Source: Rhizomys pruinosus
Lineage: Eukaryota; Chordata; Mammalia; Rodentia; Spalacidae
Reading direction: 5' to 3'
Assembly: GCA_009823505.1 (NCBI GenBank)
Contig: VZQC01000265.1
Span: 4,185,721 to 4,249,720, forward strand
Length of the DNA stretch: 64,000 nt
Within the stretch, counting starts at the first letter, position 1; every line of letters begins with the position of its first letter. Shown here piece after piece: positions 21,850-34,062 of this stretch. The translations under genes and the position numbers were made by a program. The notes under the pieces were generated by a model. It was not told the DNA's origin. It worked only from the letters and a program-made list of their open reading frames with translations, and did not search any database.

Positions 21850-22260
21850 ATATTTTTATGAATTATAAAATTAAAATTTATTTTATCATTATAAAATCTA
21901 GCAATAATTTATGCTGTAAAGTGTATTTCATCTGATATTATTTTAGTCATTTTAGAGCCCCTTTGGAGTGGGTTTCATCATAAATCATTGTCTATCATTT
22001 TGCCTTCCATGTGTTCTAAAGCGTGCCATTTATAAACAATGCTGATAGTTGAACAATGGTTTCAATTTTGCTTCATTGTTTTCCTTCTGTCACTCTCCAC
22101 TGTTTGATGTGTTTATTTCATTCAGGTGCATGCCATGTAAATACTGATAAGGTAGAATTTTTGTCTACTATTTTGCTATTTGTTTTAAATATGTCATTGT
22201 TCTATTTAGATTTAACTAGGTTTTAAGTGTTCTATTTTATTTCATATTGCATATTTATTG
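21850..22260 (-). repeat. Ancient L1 ORF2 (endonuclease region), antisense
   Basis: GTATTTCATCTGATATTATT, TTTTGCCTTCCATGTGTTC and TACTGATAAGGTAGAATTTTTG keep the order of the antisense ORF2 start in old mammalian L1s. No frame survives. Confidence 0.55.
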
Positions 22261-22524
22261 AGAGTTTTTAAATAAAAAAAACTGCCTTGGAAATTAAAAA
22301 TAATGCTTCAATTTAAAGCAGCAAAATTGAAATTAAAAGAACTCACTTTCCACAGTTGGAAAACTGCAGACTGACATAGTTCCATTTCCTTTTCCTCACT
22401 GTTCTGCTATAATCATAAAAATTATGTCTTAATACATGTTAAGCCCATATACACATTTCTAGAAGTATTACTTCATGTGGTTAACTTTGAACTTAGATAG
22501 AAAACTACAGTAAAAATAGCCTTT

Positions 22525-23470
22525 TATGGCTTTTGACAAAATCCAACATTCTTTCATGATAAAAGTCCTGAAGAAACTAGAAAAAAAAAAAGAAATATAT
22601 CTCAACATAATACAGGCCATATATGACAAACTTATCCACATTATAATAGATGGGAAAAACTAAAAAAACTTCCACTAAAATCAGGAACAAGACACGATTG
22701 CCCATGTTCTTTACTCTTATTCAGTACAGCACTATATTTACTTATATGAATAGGACAAAAGAAGACAATAAAAAAGGATACAGATAGGAGAAGTAAAGTA
22801 GCCCCATTTGCAGATGGTGTGATTCTATACATAAGACACAGTAAAAATGCCATCAGAAAACTATTAGAATTCATAAACACTTTCAGCATAGTGGAAGGAT
22901 AAAAAATTAACAGAAAAAACTTAGTTTTCCAAACACCACCAACAAACATAAGAAAGAAATGAGGAAAACAATCTTATTTACAGTTGCTTCAAGGCCACAA
23001 AATACCTTGGAGTAGAACTTGTCACCGAAACAAAAGATCTCTAAAAAAAATCACAATTTTTTAAATATGCAAGAAATTGAAGACAACAGGAATAGGAAGA
23101 CCTCCCATGCTCATAGAGTAGAAAAAAATATTGTAAAAATGGTTACTTTATAAAAAGAAATCTATGGATTCAATGACTCTCCATCAAAATTCCAGTGTCC
23201 TTTTTCATAGAAAGAAAAAACAACATTTATTGGAATAACAAAAATCTTTGTATATCATTCTTGAGCAAAAGGGAATAACGCCTGACTTCAAGTTATACTA
23301 TAGAGTCATAATAATAAAAACTGCATGGCACAAAAGCAGGCATGTAGATCAATGGAATAGAACAGAGGTCCCAGAGATATTGGTCCACACAAGTTTAAGC
23401 ATGACAAAGATACTGAAAACATACATTGAAGAAACTACCACCTATTCAATACATGTTCTGTAATACCTCC
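22525..23470 (+). pseudogene. Old L1 ORF2 fragment (RT to thumb region), sense
   Basis: Begins at GACAAAATCCAACATTCTTT and passes the RT active-site area (CCCATTTGCAGATGGTGTGA, where the usual F-A-D-D has become F-A-D-G). It goes on through GAAGACCTCCCATGCTCATA to ATGGCACAAAAGCAGGCATG and breaks near 23470. Numerous indels. Diverged from the younger L1s nearby, so an older subfamily. Confidence 0.8.
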
Positions 23471-23587
23471 ACTGACTTAAAAGAAATAATTTGTACCTTT
23501 TCGCTGACAGTCTATGTGATGAAATATTATTCTCATATTTTATATCTGTAGACATAACTTCTACTTTCAAGCATTTTAGTTTGTTTT

Positions 23588-23732
23588 GGTCTTTTGGAGA
23601 CAGGGTCTCCCTGTAGCTCCAGCTGGCCGAGAATTCATTCTATAGACCAAGCTGGCCTTGAACTCACAGAGATCCGCCTGCCTCTGCCTCTCGAGTGCTA
23701 GGATTAAAGGCATGTGCCACCATACCTGGCTT
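23588..23732 (-). mobile_element. B1 SINE
   Basis: Antisense B1 of nearly full length: GGAGACAGGGTCTCCCTGT through GGCATGTGCCACCATACCTGG. No target duplication was identified with confidence. Confidence 0.92.
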
Positions 23733-24326
23733 CTTCAAACATTTTAATTAGTTAAAATTTTCATCCAGTAAGTTCCTCAGACAGTTTCTGCTGAGTGTAT
23801 TTTTCTTCTCCTGAGAAATGGCTCTACTTGTTTCGTCATTCTCCTTTCACCTGTCCCAGTTTATAACCTGCCTGGAGCAGCTGTAGTGTTTGGTTGATTC
23901 CCATTGTTTCAACTACAGCACGTTTAAAACTGTCACATTCTGTGTTTGCTAATCCAACTCTCTTCTCTCTGGAGTATTTACTATTAATGTTGACATTTGT
24001 GATAGGTTTTTAAATTTTGTTTATGTTGTTTGTTTAGTAAATTCCCTAAACTAATTTTGTGAAGTCTTTGTTGTTTGTTGTGTGCAGTGACTGTAATCTC
24101 TGGTTGATCAACTTTGTGGATAGCTAATAATTAGATTAAAATTAAAAGACAATTTTAATTTTAAATAGTAACACGAAACATTTTCTTGGTCAAAATCTTT
24201 TGTGGATTTTTGTACACACCTTCAAAACTATTCAATGGACAATGCTACCTGCTTTCACAGAGTCCAAAAGCCAGCTTGTACATGGTACTGGTTAGAAAGC
24301 TCCTGCAGCCTTTCCCTGTATGCAGA
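23733..24326. other. No gene or repeat recognised
   Basis: AT-rich with no long frame and no motif I can place. Confidence 0.4.
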
Positions 24327-24341
24327 CAATTTTCAATTTTT

Positions 24342-24481
24342 TTTTTGTTGTCTTTTCGAGACAGGGTCTCCCTGTAGCCCCAGCTGTCCTGGAACTCACT
24401 CTGTAGACCAGGCTGGCCTTGAACTCACAAAGATCCGCCTGCCTCTGCCTCCCAAGTGCTAGGATTAAAGGCGTGCGCCAC
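24342..24481 (-). mobile_element. B1 SINE with 15-bp target duplication
   Basis: Antisense B1 close to the local consensus, with exact target duplication CAATTTTCAATTTTT at 24327-24341 and 24482-24496. The first ~9 bases of the B1 head are missing (it begins GGTGGCGCACGCC on the minus strand), a mild 5' truncation. Confidence 0.95.
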
Positions 24482-24496
24482 CAATTTTCAATTTTT

Positions 24497-25724
24497 ACAA
24501 AGGTTTTGTCCAGCTTCACTTTTGCCCTAACTGGCAATCTGCCTCAGGCAGCTGTAATGTTTAATAGAGTCCCTTTTTTGCTTCAACAAATTTCCACGGG
24601 TGGGTTCTTTTCCAGTGTGTGAGTTTTGCGCTGGTTCAAATGAAGACAAGCCTCGTGAATGGGGCTTTTCCAGATAGGCCAAGTAGAGAAAAAATTATGG
24701 GATAAGGTTCTTTTTCTTCTCTCCAAACCAACCAATGTTCTCTCCCTATATTTCATTTGGTTGCAGCATTAAAGTAGCTGGCTTTTGCCCCATAACCTAC
24801 AAAGATAAAGCTTGCAAAGGTCAAGGATTCAAGGCAGCTCCTGCTCGCCAATTGATAACCAGCCCTGCAGCCTTCAGGGAAAAGGGTGCCACATCCCTGC
24901 AATTTCTAAAAGAGCGCATCTTGGTTTCTAGAACCAACTGGAACCTCTGCTGGCTTTGATAAACACAGCCTTTGTAAAAAGTACAATGTGAATTTCCTGT
25001 GCAACCCCCCCATCCCTATTCTTGCCAGAAGCCTGCCAGTGCATAAGACCCTAAACTCCTACAAATACATGAGTTTAAGTCTCTTGAGGCCAATTCCCCC
25101 GTCTCATTTGACCTGTTGGGTTTACCTGCCTCTGAGTCCTTTTTTTCCTCTCCCTTTGCCCACAACCCTGCTGTGGCCTGGTGAAGGAATGAAATGGCTT
25201 TATGTGGGCCAAGAGGCCAGTGACTCATGAGAGTGGACACCCAGGAACCCCATAGCCCCACAGAGGCTGATGGCTTGTTAGCTTTCGCAAATGCCAGAAG
25301 TGTATGTCCATTAGATTCTTAAGGATATTAAGGTGCTGAGAAGAAAGAGATCAGGCAAATTCAGTTCACCATTCCATCCTTATCCAGAAGCTTTTGTTCA
25401 GATTGTTGTAAAGCTTTGGGTAATTTATAGGGTTGTGCAAAAGTCTCAAATGTCATTTTGATTCTTTCCAGTATTATCATTGCTTTTTGGAGAGATTTAA
25501 AAATATTTGAATGTTTTATTTATTTTTGTTTCTGTTTTTATTTGTCAGGGTTCACACATGTTGAGCTTATGGATGGTGTCTGTGAGGCTTTATCCAGTCC
25601 TTTCTCAGCAAACTGACTGCTTTTCATTTGCTTCATCTTTCCCTTCTGGGAGTGTTTCTTACATATCAACTGCTTTGAAGACTTCTGAACAGAAAAGCCT
25701 AATAATTAGGATTGTGTTTGTTTT
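24497..25724. other. Uncharacterised, moderately GC stretch
   Basis: About 24640-25260 is less AT-rich and reads like old LTR or unique sequence, but I found no terminal repeats, primer site or domain. The both-strand open frames at 24735-25261 are not convincing. Confidence 0.35.
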
Positions 25725-25862
25725 TAAATAGAGTCTCGCTGGCTGGCTCAGGTTGGCTTGGGGTTCACTATGTAGCCCAGGCTCCTTTTCAACTCATGGT
25801 GATCCTCATGCCTCAACCTCTTTTGTGGGGGATTGCAGGTATGTGCTACCATGCCTAGCTTG
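25725..25862 (-). mobile_element. Old B1-like SINE
   Basis: Antisense, diverged: AGAGTCTCGCTGGCTGGC, TTCACTATGTAGCCCAGGCT, GGTATGTGCTACCATGCC. Confidence 0.65.
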
Positions 25863-26440
25863 GATTCTTGGATTCTTTTTTATTGATTTTTCTGCCAGTT
25901 TGAAGAATGAGTATAAAATAAAAGAGTAAGACACATGGCAAGTCCTGGCAGTCACTCAATAAGAAGTGACATGAACTTGAAAAGAACACTGTTAGAAACA
26001 TGACTTTCCTAAGTAGCTGCTTGCAAAGGTTATGAAAACCTTTCTCTACTGCATGAGAATTTGATCTCCAACTACTAGTCCTGCTGAGTATCCCAGTAGC
26101 TAATTAGCTGTACCATGTCGCCTACCTGACTAATCAGTATTTACCATATTAAACAGACTACTTGAATGGTAAACTACCTGAATCAATGGAATAACATGTA
26201 CTGATTGGCATTCTCTGACTTGGGGCTCCCTTGAGCATAATGTCTATAACTGGGCACGTTTTACTGATGATTAAAAAGTCATAGCTATAGATTTGTTCTG
26301 AGTCACTGGTTATCATGTGAGTTTTTTATGTGACTTTGGTAATCTTCAATAAGTTTTACAAAATTTTGTCTTAACAATTCTGAGTTAATTGCTGCATCAC
26401 AGTTGCACAGAGGCTCATGTTCAAAATTCTGCTTCGTGGT
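25863..26440. other. No gene or repeat recognised
   Basis: AT-rich. No frame of note. Confidence 0.4.
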
Positions 26441-26650
26441 CTGTAGAGATGGCTCAGCCATTAAGAGCACTGACTGCTCTTACAGAGGACCCAGGTTTCA
26501 TTCCTAGCACCCACATGGCCCACACACCTTTAAACCTAGCACTTGGGGGGCAGAGGCAGGCGGATCTCTGTGAGTTCAAGGCCAACCTGGTCTACAGAGT
26601 GATTTCCAGGCCAGCTGGGGCTATGAGACCCTGTCTGAAAAAGATAAAAA
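26441..26650 (+). mobile_element. Chimeric SINE: B3/B2 head joined to B1 body
   Basis: 26441-26513 is a B3/B2 head (GTAGAGATGGCTCAGCC ... GACCCAGGTTTCATTCC ... CACCCACATGGC). At about 26513-26523 it switches straight into B1, near base 20 of B1 (ACCTTTAAACCTAGCACTTG), and continues through the B1 core to GAGACCCTGTCTG and an A-rich tail. The pol III A and B boxes would come from the B3 part. It resembles in principle the known rodent composites (B4 = ID plus B1), but this pairing is different. Only one copy is in the window. Confidence 0.8.
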
Positions 26651-26774
26651 AACAAACAAGCCTAAAAGCCCAAAACAAACAAACAAACAAAACCCCCCAA
26701 ATTCCACTTCAAGCCTCTATCAGACAAAATTTAACAAAAGCAATTACTAGATATTGCTGAGAAAGAAAATGTCA

Positions 26775-29700
26775 CTCATACTAGGGGACTTCAATACCCC
26801 ACTGAGCCCTTTGGATAGGTCAACAGGACAAAGAATAAACAGAGGGACATCTGAACTGAATGAAATGATTAACCAAATGGACCTCATGGACCTCTACTGA
26901 ATATTCCACCCTAATACCAGAGAATACACTTTCTACTCAGCACCCCATGGAACATTCTCCAAAATCAACCACATATTGGGACACAGAAGAAACCTCCACA
27001 AATACAAAAAGGTTGAAATAATTTCATGTATTCTATCAGACCAGAGTGCAATAAAGCGCAACATCAACACCAGGATAAGCCTCACTGCCTACAAGAACAC
27101 ATGGAGACTAAACAACACACTCTTGAATAATGAATGGGTCAAAGAAGAGATAGAGAAAGAAATAAAAGCATTCCTGGAACTGAATGACAATGACAATACA
27201 ACACAACAAAGCCTATGGGATACCCTAAAAGCAGTCCTAAGAAGGAAGTTTATAGCCCTGGCAGCCTACATTAGAAAAACAGAAAGAGCACAAGTGAATG
27301 ATCTAACACTACAGCTAAAAGCACTTGAGAGGCAACAACAGATGAACCCTAAATGCAACAGACAGGAAGAAATAACAAAAAATCAGAGCAAAAATCAATG
27401 AAATAGAAGCAAAGAAAACAATACAAAAATTCAATGAATCGAAAAGTTGGTTCTTTGAAAGAATAAACAAGATAGACAGACCTCTAGCCCAGTTAACCAA
27501 AAGAAAGAAGGAACAACTCCAAATCAATACAATCCATAATGAAAAGGGATCACAACAGACAAGGAAAAGATCCAGAAAATCATACGGGAATATTTCAAGA
27601 ACCTATACTCTACCAAATTTGAAAACCTAGAAGAAATGGATGAATATCTGAAATCCTGGGAATCACCAAAGCTCAACCAAGAAGATATCCACAGCTTAAA
27701 CAGACCCATAATACTTGAAGAAATTGAAAATGTAATAATAAACCTCCCAACTAAAAAAAGCCCAGGCCCAGACATTTTCATGGCAGAATTCTATAAAACA
27801 TTTCAAAAAGACCTACAACCGTTATTACTGAAACTATTTAGAAGGATACAATCATAGGGAATTCTCCCAAATTCCTTCTATGAAGCCAGCATCACTCTAT
27901 TACCAAAACCAGGCAAAGATACAACTAAAATGGAGAATTATAGACACATCTCCCTAATGAACACAGATGCCAAAATTCTAAACAGGATACTGGCAAATCG
28001 CATACAGACCCACATCAAGAAGATTATCCATCATGAGTTGTATTCATACCTCCTGAGATCTCAGGGATGGTTCAATATGAAAATCAATAAAACATCAATC
28101 AAACACATAAATGGATATAATAAAGAGCAAAACACCACACTAATCATCTCAATTGAGTGCTGAAGAAAATCCAGCATCCCTTCATGCTTAAAGTCCTAGA
28201 AGGAATTGGATCATTCCATTACATTGAGGGATCATTCCATTACATTGAGGGATCATTCCTCAATGTAATCAAAGCCATATACAGGAAACCCACAGCCAAT
28301 ATCATCCTAAATGGGGAAACGACAGAAACATTCCCTTTAAAGGTAGGAACTCTGCAAGGCTGATCCCTGTCACCACTCCTCTTCAATATAGTGCTTGAAA
28401 CACTTGCTAGAGCAATAAGACAAGAAAAGTAAATTAAAGGAGTACTAATTGGAAAAGAGGAAGTCAAGCTCTCCCTATTTGCTGATGATATGATTGTTTA
28501 CTTAAGGGATGCAAAAAACTCCACCAGAAAACTCCTAGAAATGATTAACAGCTTCAGCAAAGTGGCAAGATATGAAATTAACCTAAAAAAAATCAATGGC
28601 CTTTCTTTACACCAAGAACAAGTAACTTGAGAAAGAATTCAAAGAAACCTTCCCCCTCACAATAGCCTCAAAAACAATAAAATACCTAGGAACAAACCTA
28701 ACCAAAGACACCAAAGATCTCTACAACAAAAATTTTAAACCCTTAAAGAAATTGAAGAAGACATCAGAAGATGGAAAAACCTCCCATGCTCATGGGTTGG
28801 GAAAATTAACATTGTAAAAATGTCCATTTTACCGAAACTCTTGTATAGATTTAATGCAATTCCAATCAAAATCCTCAAGAGTTTCTTCACAGGCTTGGAA
28901 ACAAAAGTCCTTAAATTCATTTGGAAAAATAAAAGACCCCGAATAGCCAAAACAACCCTGAGCCAAAAGAGCTTCACAGGGGGGATCACTATACCAGACT
29001 TCAAACTATACTACAGGGGTATAGTCATAAAAACAGCCTGGTACTGGCACAAAAACAGACCTGTTGACCAATGGAAAAAAACTGAAGACCCAAATCTGAG
29101 CACATACAATTTCAGCCATCTTATATTTGACAAGGGAACCAAGAAGCCACAATGGAGAAAAGACAGCATCTTTAGCAAGTGGTGTTGGCAAAACTGGATC
29201 ACCACTTGTAGAAGAATGAAATTAAACCCCTACCTCTCGCCCTGTACAAAAGTCAACTCCAGATGGATCAAAGACTTCAACATGAAACCGCAAACTCTGA
29301 AGGCGATAGAAGAAAAAGTTGGCAACAGACTACAAGACATAGGCATAGGAAAAGACTTCCTAAATCATACATCAGCTGCACAAGAATTAAGGTCGACAAT
29401 TGACAAAATGGGACCTCATTAAACTTAAAAGCTTCTGTACATCAAAAGAAACAATCAAGGAAGTGAAGAGAAATCCCACAGAGTGGGAGGAAACCTTCAC
29501 TGAAGAAACATCTGACAAAACATTGATTTCTAGAATATATAAACTACTCAAAAAACAAAGAAGAAAGAAAGCAAATGACCCACTCAATAGATGGAGCAAA
29601 GAGCTGAACAGAGACTTCACAAGTGAGGAATCAGAGATGGCTGAGAAACGCCTTAAGAAGTGTTCAGCATCACTAATCATTAAGGAAATTCAAATCAAAA

Positions 29701-30173
29701 CCACTTTAAGATATCATCTTACTCCAGTAAAACTGGCTAGGATCAAGAAAACAAATGATACCAAGTGCTGGAGAGGTTATGGGGAAAGGGGAACACTCAT
29801 CCACTGCTGGTGGGGATGTAAACTTGTACAGCCACTATGGAAAACAGTGTGGAGAACCCTTGGAAGACTTGGAATGAACTTGCCACCCGACCCAGCCATA
29901 CCACTCCTAGTCATGTACCTTCAAGACTCACCCCACCATAGAGATACATGCATGGCCATGTTTATTTCAGCTCTCTTCACAATAGCAAGGAGCTGGAACC
30001 AACCCAAATGCCCCTCAACTGATGAGTGGATAGAGAAAATGTGGTACATCTACACAATGGAGTTCTATGCAGCAGTAAAGAAAGACGACATCATGAGCTT
30101 TGCAGGAAAATGGCTGGAGCTAGAGGACATAATGCTGAGTGAAGTAATACAGTCCCAGAAAAACAAACGATGA
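26775..30173 (+). pseudogene. L1 ORF2 pseudogene (EN C-terminus, RT, C-domain)
   Basis: ORF2 normally provides nicking endonuclease and reverse transcriptase for target-primed insertion. Here the first ~140 residues are missing. Recognisable parts in order: endonuclease end (26976-27150), linker, RT palm with [10 protein letters not shown] (active-site FADD at 28478-28489), thumb, and the C-terminal Cys/His segment ([16 protein letters not shown] near 29768-29815). The frame is broken at least near 27400, 27860, 28160, 28365 and 29420. A small palindromic repeat at 28208-28260 adds further damage. It ends one codon after QKNKR, short of the usual SLICGC end. Confidence 0.93.
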
Positions 30174-30599
30174 ATGGTATTCCTCATCTGTGGATGCTAG
30201 TGCCAATTACCTAGTTGTAAGTATTTCTTGTGCGTGGCCCCTTGAGCTTTTGTCCAAAGCAGCTGGGAGTGATGCATATTGTAAATAACAACAACAACAG
30301 AAAGGACTGCATGGAAGAGCTGACTGAAACAGTGAACTTCTGCTCAAAACAGTCAACTTCTCATGGAGAATATTGAGAAAGACTGAGAAAGAGATGAAAA
30401 GCATGTTTGGCAGAATGTATGAGCTCTGGTGGGGTGGGGAAATGGGGGGTGGATACGGGTCTAGTAATAAAAAAGACCAAAGACAAACTCTTCACTGTAA
30501 CACTCTGTAAAATCAAAAAAGACAAATTGTATATCTCCAACTTACAATGGAACATAATATACATTTCCATTCCAAAAAAAAAAGAAAAAAAAAAAAGAA
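26775..30599 (+). mobile_element. 5'-truncated L1 insertion, 3.8 kb, with 13-bp target duplication
   Basis: Flanked by AAAGAAAATGTCA at 26762-26774 and 30600-30612. It starts inside the ORF2 endonuclease (LGDFNTPLSPLDR) and runs through linker, reverse transcriptase and C-terminal region to a stop at 30171-30173, then a 3' UTR and an A-rich tail. The last ~110 bases before the tail (about 30463-30573) do not match the 3' ends of the other L1s here, suggesting a transduced flank or a variant end. It is one of the less diverged L1s in the window, but not functional. Confidence 0.95.
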
Positions 30600-30612
30600 A
30601 AAGAAAATGTCA

Positions 30613-31600
30613 AAATTTGGGATGCAATGAGGGAATATTTTACCTGGTTAAAGTATCAGAGGGAGATTTACAGAAAGCCATTACATTTCTTCAAAGTGCT
30701 ACTTGACTAACAGGTGACTTTGTTTTAAAATCAAAGCTGATATATGCATGCAATGCATATTTATCTCTTGTCATTTGTTTCATCATCCTTGTTATCTGTA
30801 GCATGGGAGAAGAAGTCAAGGAATAGCGCTCTCCTGCAGAAATAAAAGTTTGGTGCCATACTGATGGTAAATTCTGTTACCCCTCCTATAATTTTCTGAG
30901 GGAATCGTAGGCCTCAGGGGGCCTAGGATGTTTTTTCTTTCCAGTCTTAACACTTCAGTGCTCCTAACATGTTAGGCTTTGATACAAATCTGTAATATAT
31001 TTTGTCATTTGTTTAGTTGAGACACTCTTCATTCTGTAACTCATGTTGCCACAAAGCTTACAGACTGTCCTGGACCACACTGTATTCTGCATACATAAGT
31101 TAGCTCAGTTTTTGAATGAATTCTTAATTAACAATATTTTTCATTCCAGTCCATTCAAGAGATAAGTAATAATATTCTGCACTTGTATGTTAGCGGAATC
31201 CTTGAGGTTTGTTGATATTTCAGGGCCTTCAGGCCTGTTACAATTGTAATATTACTTTTTTCTTAGCATAGACAGTTGCCATCATTGCCTTCATTTTATA
31301 ATAACACATTAAACTTCAAAATTTTATGAGATATCTTGTTTTTAGATTTTAATTGTATAATATGTATGTATGTATGTATGTATGTATACAATGTGTGTAT
31401 GTGTACTTATGTGTATGTGTGTGCAACTGTAAGGATGTCATATCACAGCATGTGTATTAGGCTCAGAGGGCAACCCAGGGTGTTGGTCCCCACTTCTTCC
31501 TTATTTGAGACAGTCACTTTGATCACCACTATATAAGCCTAGATGCCAGACCTGTGACTTTCCAGGGATTCTTCTTTCTCTAATTTCTCTAATCAAAATA
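30613..31600. other. Mostly unique DNA with a (TATG)n tract
   Basis: No gene recognised. (TATG)n at 31361-31388 followed by degenerate TGTG text. Confidence 0.45.
31361..31388. repeat. (TATG)n microsatellite
   Basis: Seven units of TATG/TGTA. Confidence 0.92.
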
Positions 31601-31608
31601 ACATATAG

Positions 31609-32324
31609 TACCACCATCAAGCTTACATCCTCTACAGGTTAGATGTTATAAGCCACAGTAAGACCCTGTCATATTTAACAGGGGGGAAAATTGTAATTCA
31701 TGGATTAACATATCCAAACATGTGTCTATGCTAAAGTAACCTACCATAACTATTAGTGCTGCTTAAATACCTATATATCTAATTGCTTGTTCTTCATTAG
31801 TAGGATCGAAAGGTTATTCCTGGACAAACTGTCAGCCCATGAAAGGAAACAGCCAGAATTGACCAGAGTCCAAGTCAACAGCTCCAGAGAGAGTGGACTG
31901 TTTTACCTCTCATCCACCTGTGCCCCTTTTCTAAGCCTAGGGAACAACCTGCGGAAGAGGGGGCGTGGTAGAATGTAAGGGCTGCGATTGGGGTGAATGG
32001 TGAAACTACAGCAATGTAGTCTGGACACTCATTTGATCAACTTGATTGAACAAACAACCTGTCACCCCCCACTGGATGGTGGGGCTGTAGGTGTTTGGGC
32101 ACAACAGCCTGCAGATAGGTTTTGCATGAAGGATGCTTGTACTCATGGATTATCACTTATAGCTAAAAATGAAAACAAAAAAAACCTGAGAGAAAGATGC
32201 CAGGACAGTTATGGCAGAATGGCATGATCTGGGATGGGGGTGGGGGTGGGGGGAGGGAAAGGGAAATAAGCCTGAACTGAATTGGAACAAATGTATGACA
32301 TGCACAAAGCTCAATAAAAATTAA

Positions 32325-32357
<33 letters not shown>

Positions 32358-32358
32358 T
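31609..32358 (+). mobile_element. Family A copy 2 (L1-tailed repeat), 5'-truncated
   Basis: About 750 bases from CCATCAAGCTTACATCCTC to a long A-rich tail, flanked by ACATATAG at 31601-31608 and 32359-32366. The body is >90% identical by eye to 47615-48320 and has no L1 coding. The last ~165 bases before the tail (AGAGAAAGATGCC ... CACAAAGCTCAATAAAAA) align with the L1 3' UTR. High identity and an unbroken A tail suggest fairly recent insertion. The 63- and 76-codon plus frames are shared with copy 1, but codon conservation cannot be judged from such close copies. Confidence 0.88.
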
Positions 32359-32383
32359 ACATATAGAAAAAAAAAAAAAAAAA

Positions 32384-32595
32384 TTTTACTTATTTATTTT
32401 TATTTATGTATATGATGTTTTGCCTGCAATGGAAGGACACCCTTGCATGCAATCTCAGGAAGGCAGAAGAGGGTATCAGAGTCCTGAACTGGAGTTACAC
32501 CCCGGTTTCCTTTATACAGATGCTAAGAACCTAACCCAGGTCCTCTGCAAGTGCAGCCAGTGCTCTTAATTGCTGAGGCATCTCTCCAGCCCCGA
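32384..32595 (-). mobile_element. Older B3/B2-type SINE
   Basis: Antisense, tail left and head right (GGGGCTGGAGAGATGCCTCA on the minus strand). More diverged than the copies at 2.3 and 46.5 kb, with a damaged B box. Confidence 0.85.
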
Positions 32596-32623
32596 AGCAG
32601 ACATTTTTATAAGAAAAACATTC

Positions 32624-34062
32624 AAGTAGTTTTTATTTCCAGATATTATTGTTCTGTCAGATGTATCAGTATGAATGTTCCTTCCACTTTGTGGGTCTTC
32701 ACTCCTTGATTGTTTCTTAGCTGTACAAAAGCTTTTGAGTTTGATGAGGTTGCACTTGTCAGCTGGTGTCCTTATTTCCTGTGGCAGCTGTTGTTTGATT
32801 TAGAAGTCTTTTCCTAGGCAGGTCTTTCTTGTAGGTGCCTGCAACTTTTTCCTTACTATCACCTTCAGGGTTTTAAGTTGCAGGTTGAGATCATTGATCC
32901 ACTTGGAGTTTATTTTTGTACAAGCAGAGAGGTAGGGTTGAATTTTGTTCTTCTAACAGATGGTGATCCAATTTGGCTCAACACCATTTGGCTGAAGATG
33001 CTATCTTTTCTCCATTGAGCTTTTTTAGCACCTTTGTCAAATATACGAGGTAGCGGAAGTTAGATGAGCTCAGTTTGGATCTAATTTTTCCTTTGGTCAA
33101 TGGTTCTGGGTTTTGTTTTTTATTTTTTTGCATGTACCAGGCTGTCTTTATGACTATAGCCATGTAATACAGCTTGATGTCTGGTAATGTACTCCCTCCA
33201 GTATTTCACTTTTCACTCAGGTTTGCTTTAGCTATTCAGGGTCTTTTGTTTTTCCATATGAGTTTAAGGATTTTTTCCCCAAGTTTGTGAAAAAGCTCAT
33301 GGGGATTTTGATTGGGATTGCATTGAATCTGTATATTAATTTGTGTAGAATGGACATTTTTACTATACTAATTTTTCCTACCCATGAGCATGGGAGGTCT
33401 TTCCATTTTTTGATGTCATTTTCAATCTCCTTCTTCAGGGTTTTAAAATTTTTGTTGTAGAGGTCTTTGGTGTCTTTGGTTAGGTTTATTCATAGGTATT
33501 TTAATTTTATTTTTTTTTTTTGAGGCTATTGTGATTGGGAAAGATCTCCTTATATTCCTTCTCCAGTTGCTTATTGTTGGTGTAAAGAAAGGGTACTGAT
33601 TTTTCTAGGTTGATTTTGTATCTTGCCACTTTACTGAAACTTTTAATCATTTCTAAGAGTTTTCTGGTGGAGTTTTTAGCATCCCTTAGGTAAACTATCA
33701 TATCATCTGCTAAAAGGGATAATTTTATTTCCTCTTTTCCAATTAATACTCCTTTAATTTCACTTTCTCGCCTTATTGCCCTAGCAAGCATTTCAAGCAC
33801 TATATTGAAGAGGAGTGGTGATAGTGGACAGACTTGCTGTGTTCCTGCCTTTAAGGGGAATGCTTCCTACTTTTCTCCATTTAGGATAATGTTGGCTGTG
33901 GGTTTTTGTATATGGCTTTGATGACATTTGAGGAATGATCCCTCCAGTCCAATTCTCTCTAGGACTTTAAGCATGAAGGGATGCTGGATTTTGTTGAAAG
34001 CTTTTTCTGCATCAATTGAGATGATTGTGTAGTTTTTATCTTTCAGACCATTTATGTGTTTA
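32624..34062 (-). pseudogene. L1 with twin-priming inversion: inverted 5' part (ORF2 RT to thumb)
   Basis: Minus strand, reading from 34062 leftward: HNHLN-type RT text, [14 protein letters not shown] (active site LADD in place of FADD, about 33690-33720), the thumb region, and on to the IYKLL region by 32640. The next ORF2 codons continue on the opposite strand at 34063. The left flank carries AAGAAAAACATTC (32611-32623), which is repeated at 35239-35251 after the 3' tail. Confidence 0.92.

Noticed and set aside
31787..32227. Plus-strand frames of 63 and 76 codons shared by family A copies as a real protein
   Set aside because: The copies are so similar that shared frames carry no evidence of selection. 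No domain, and copy 3 breaks them.
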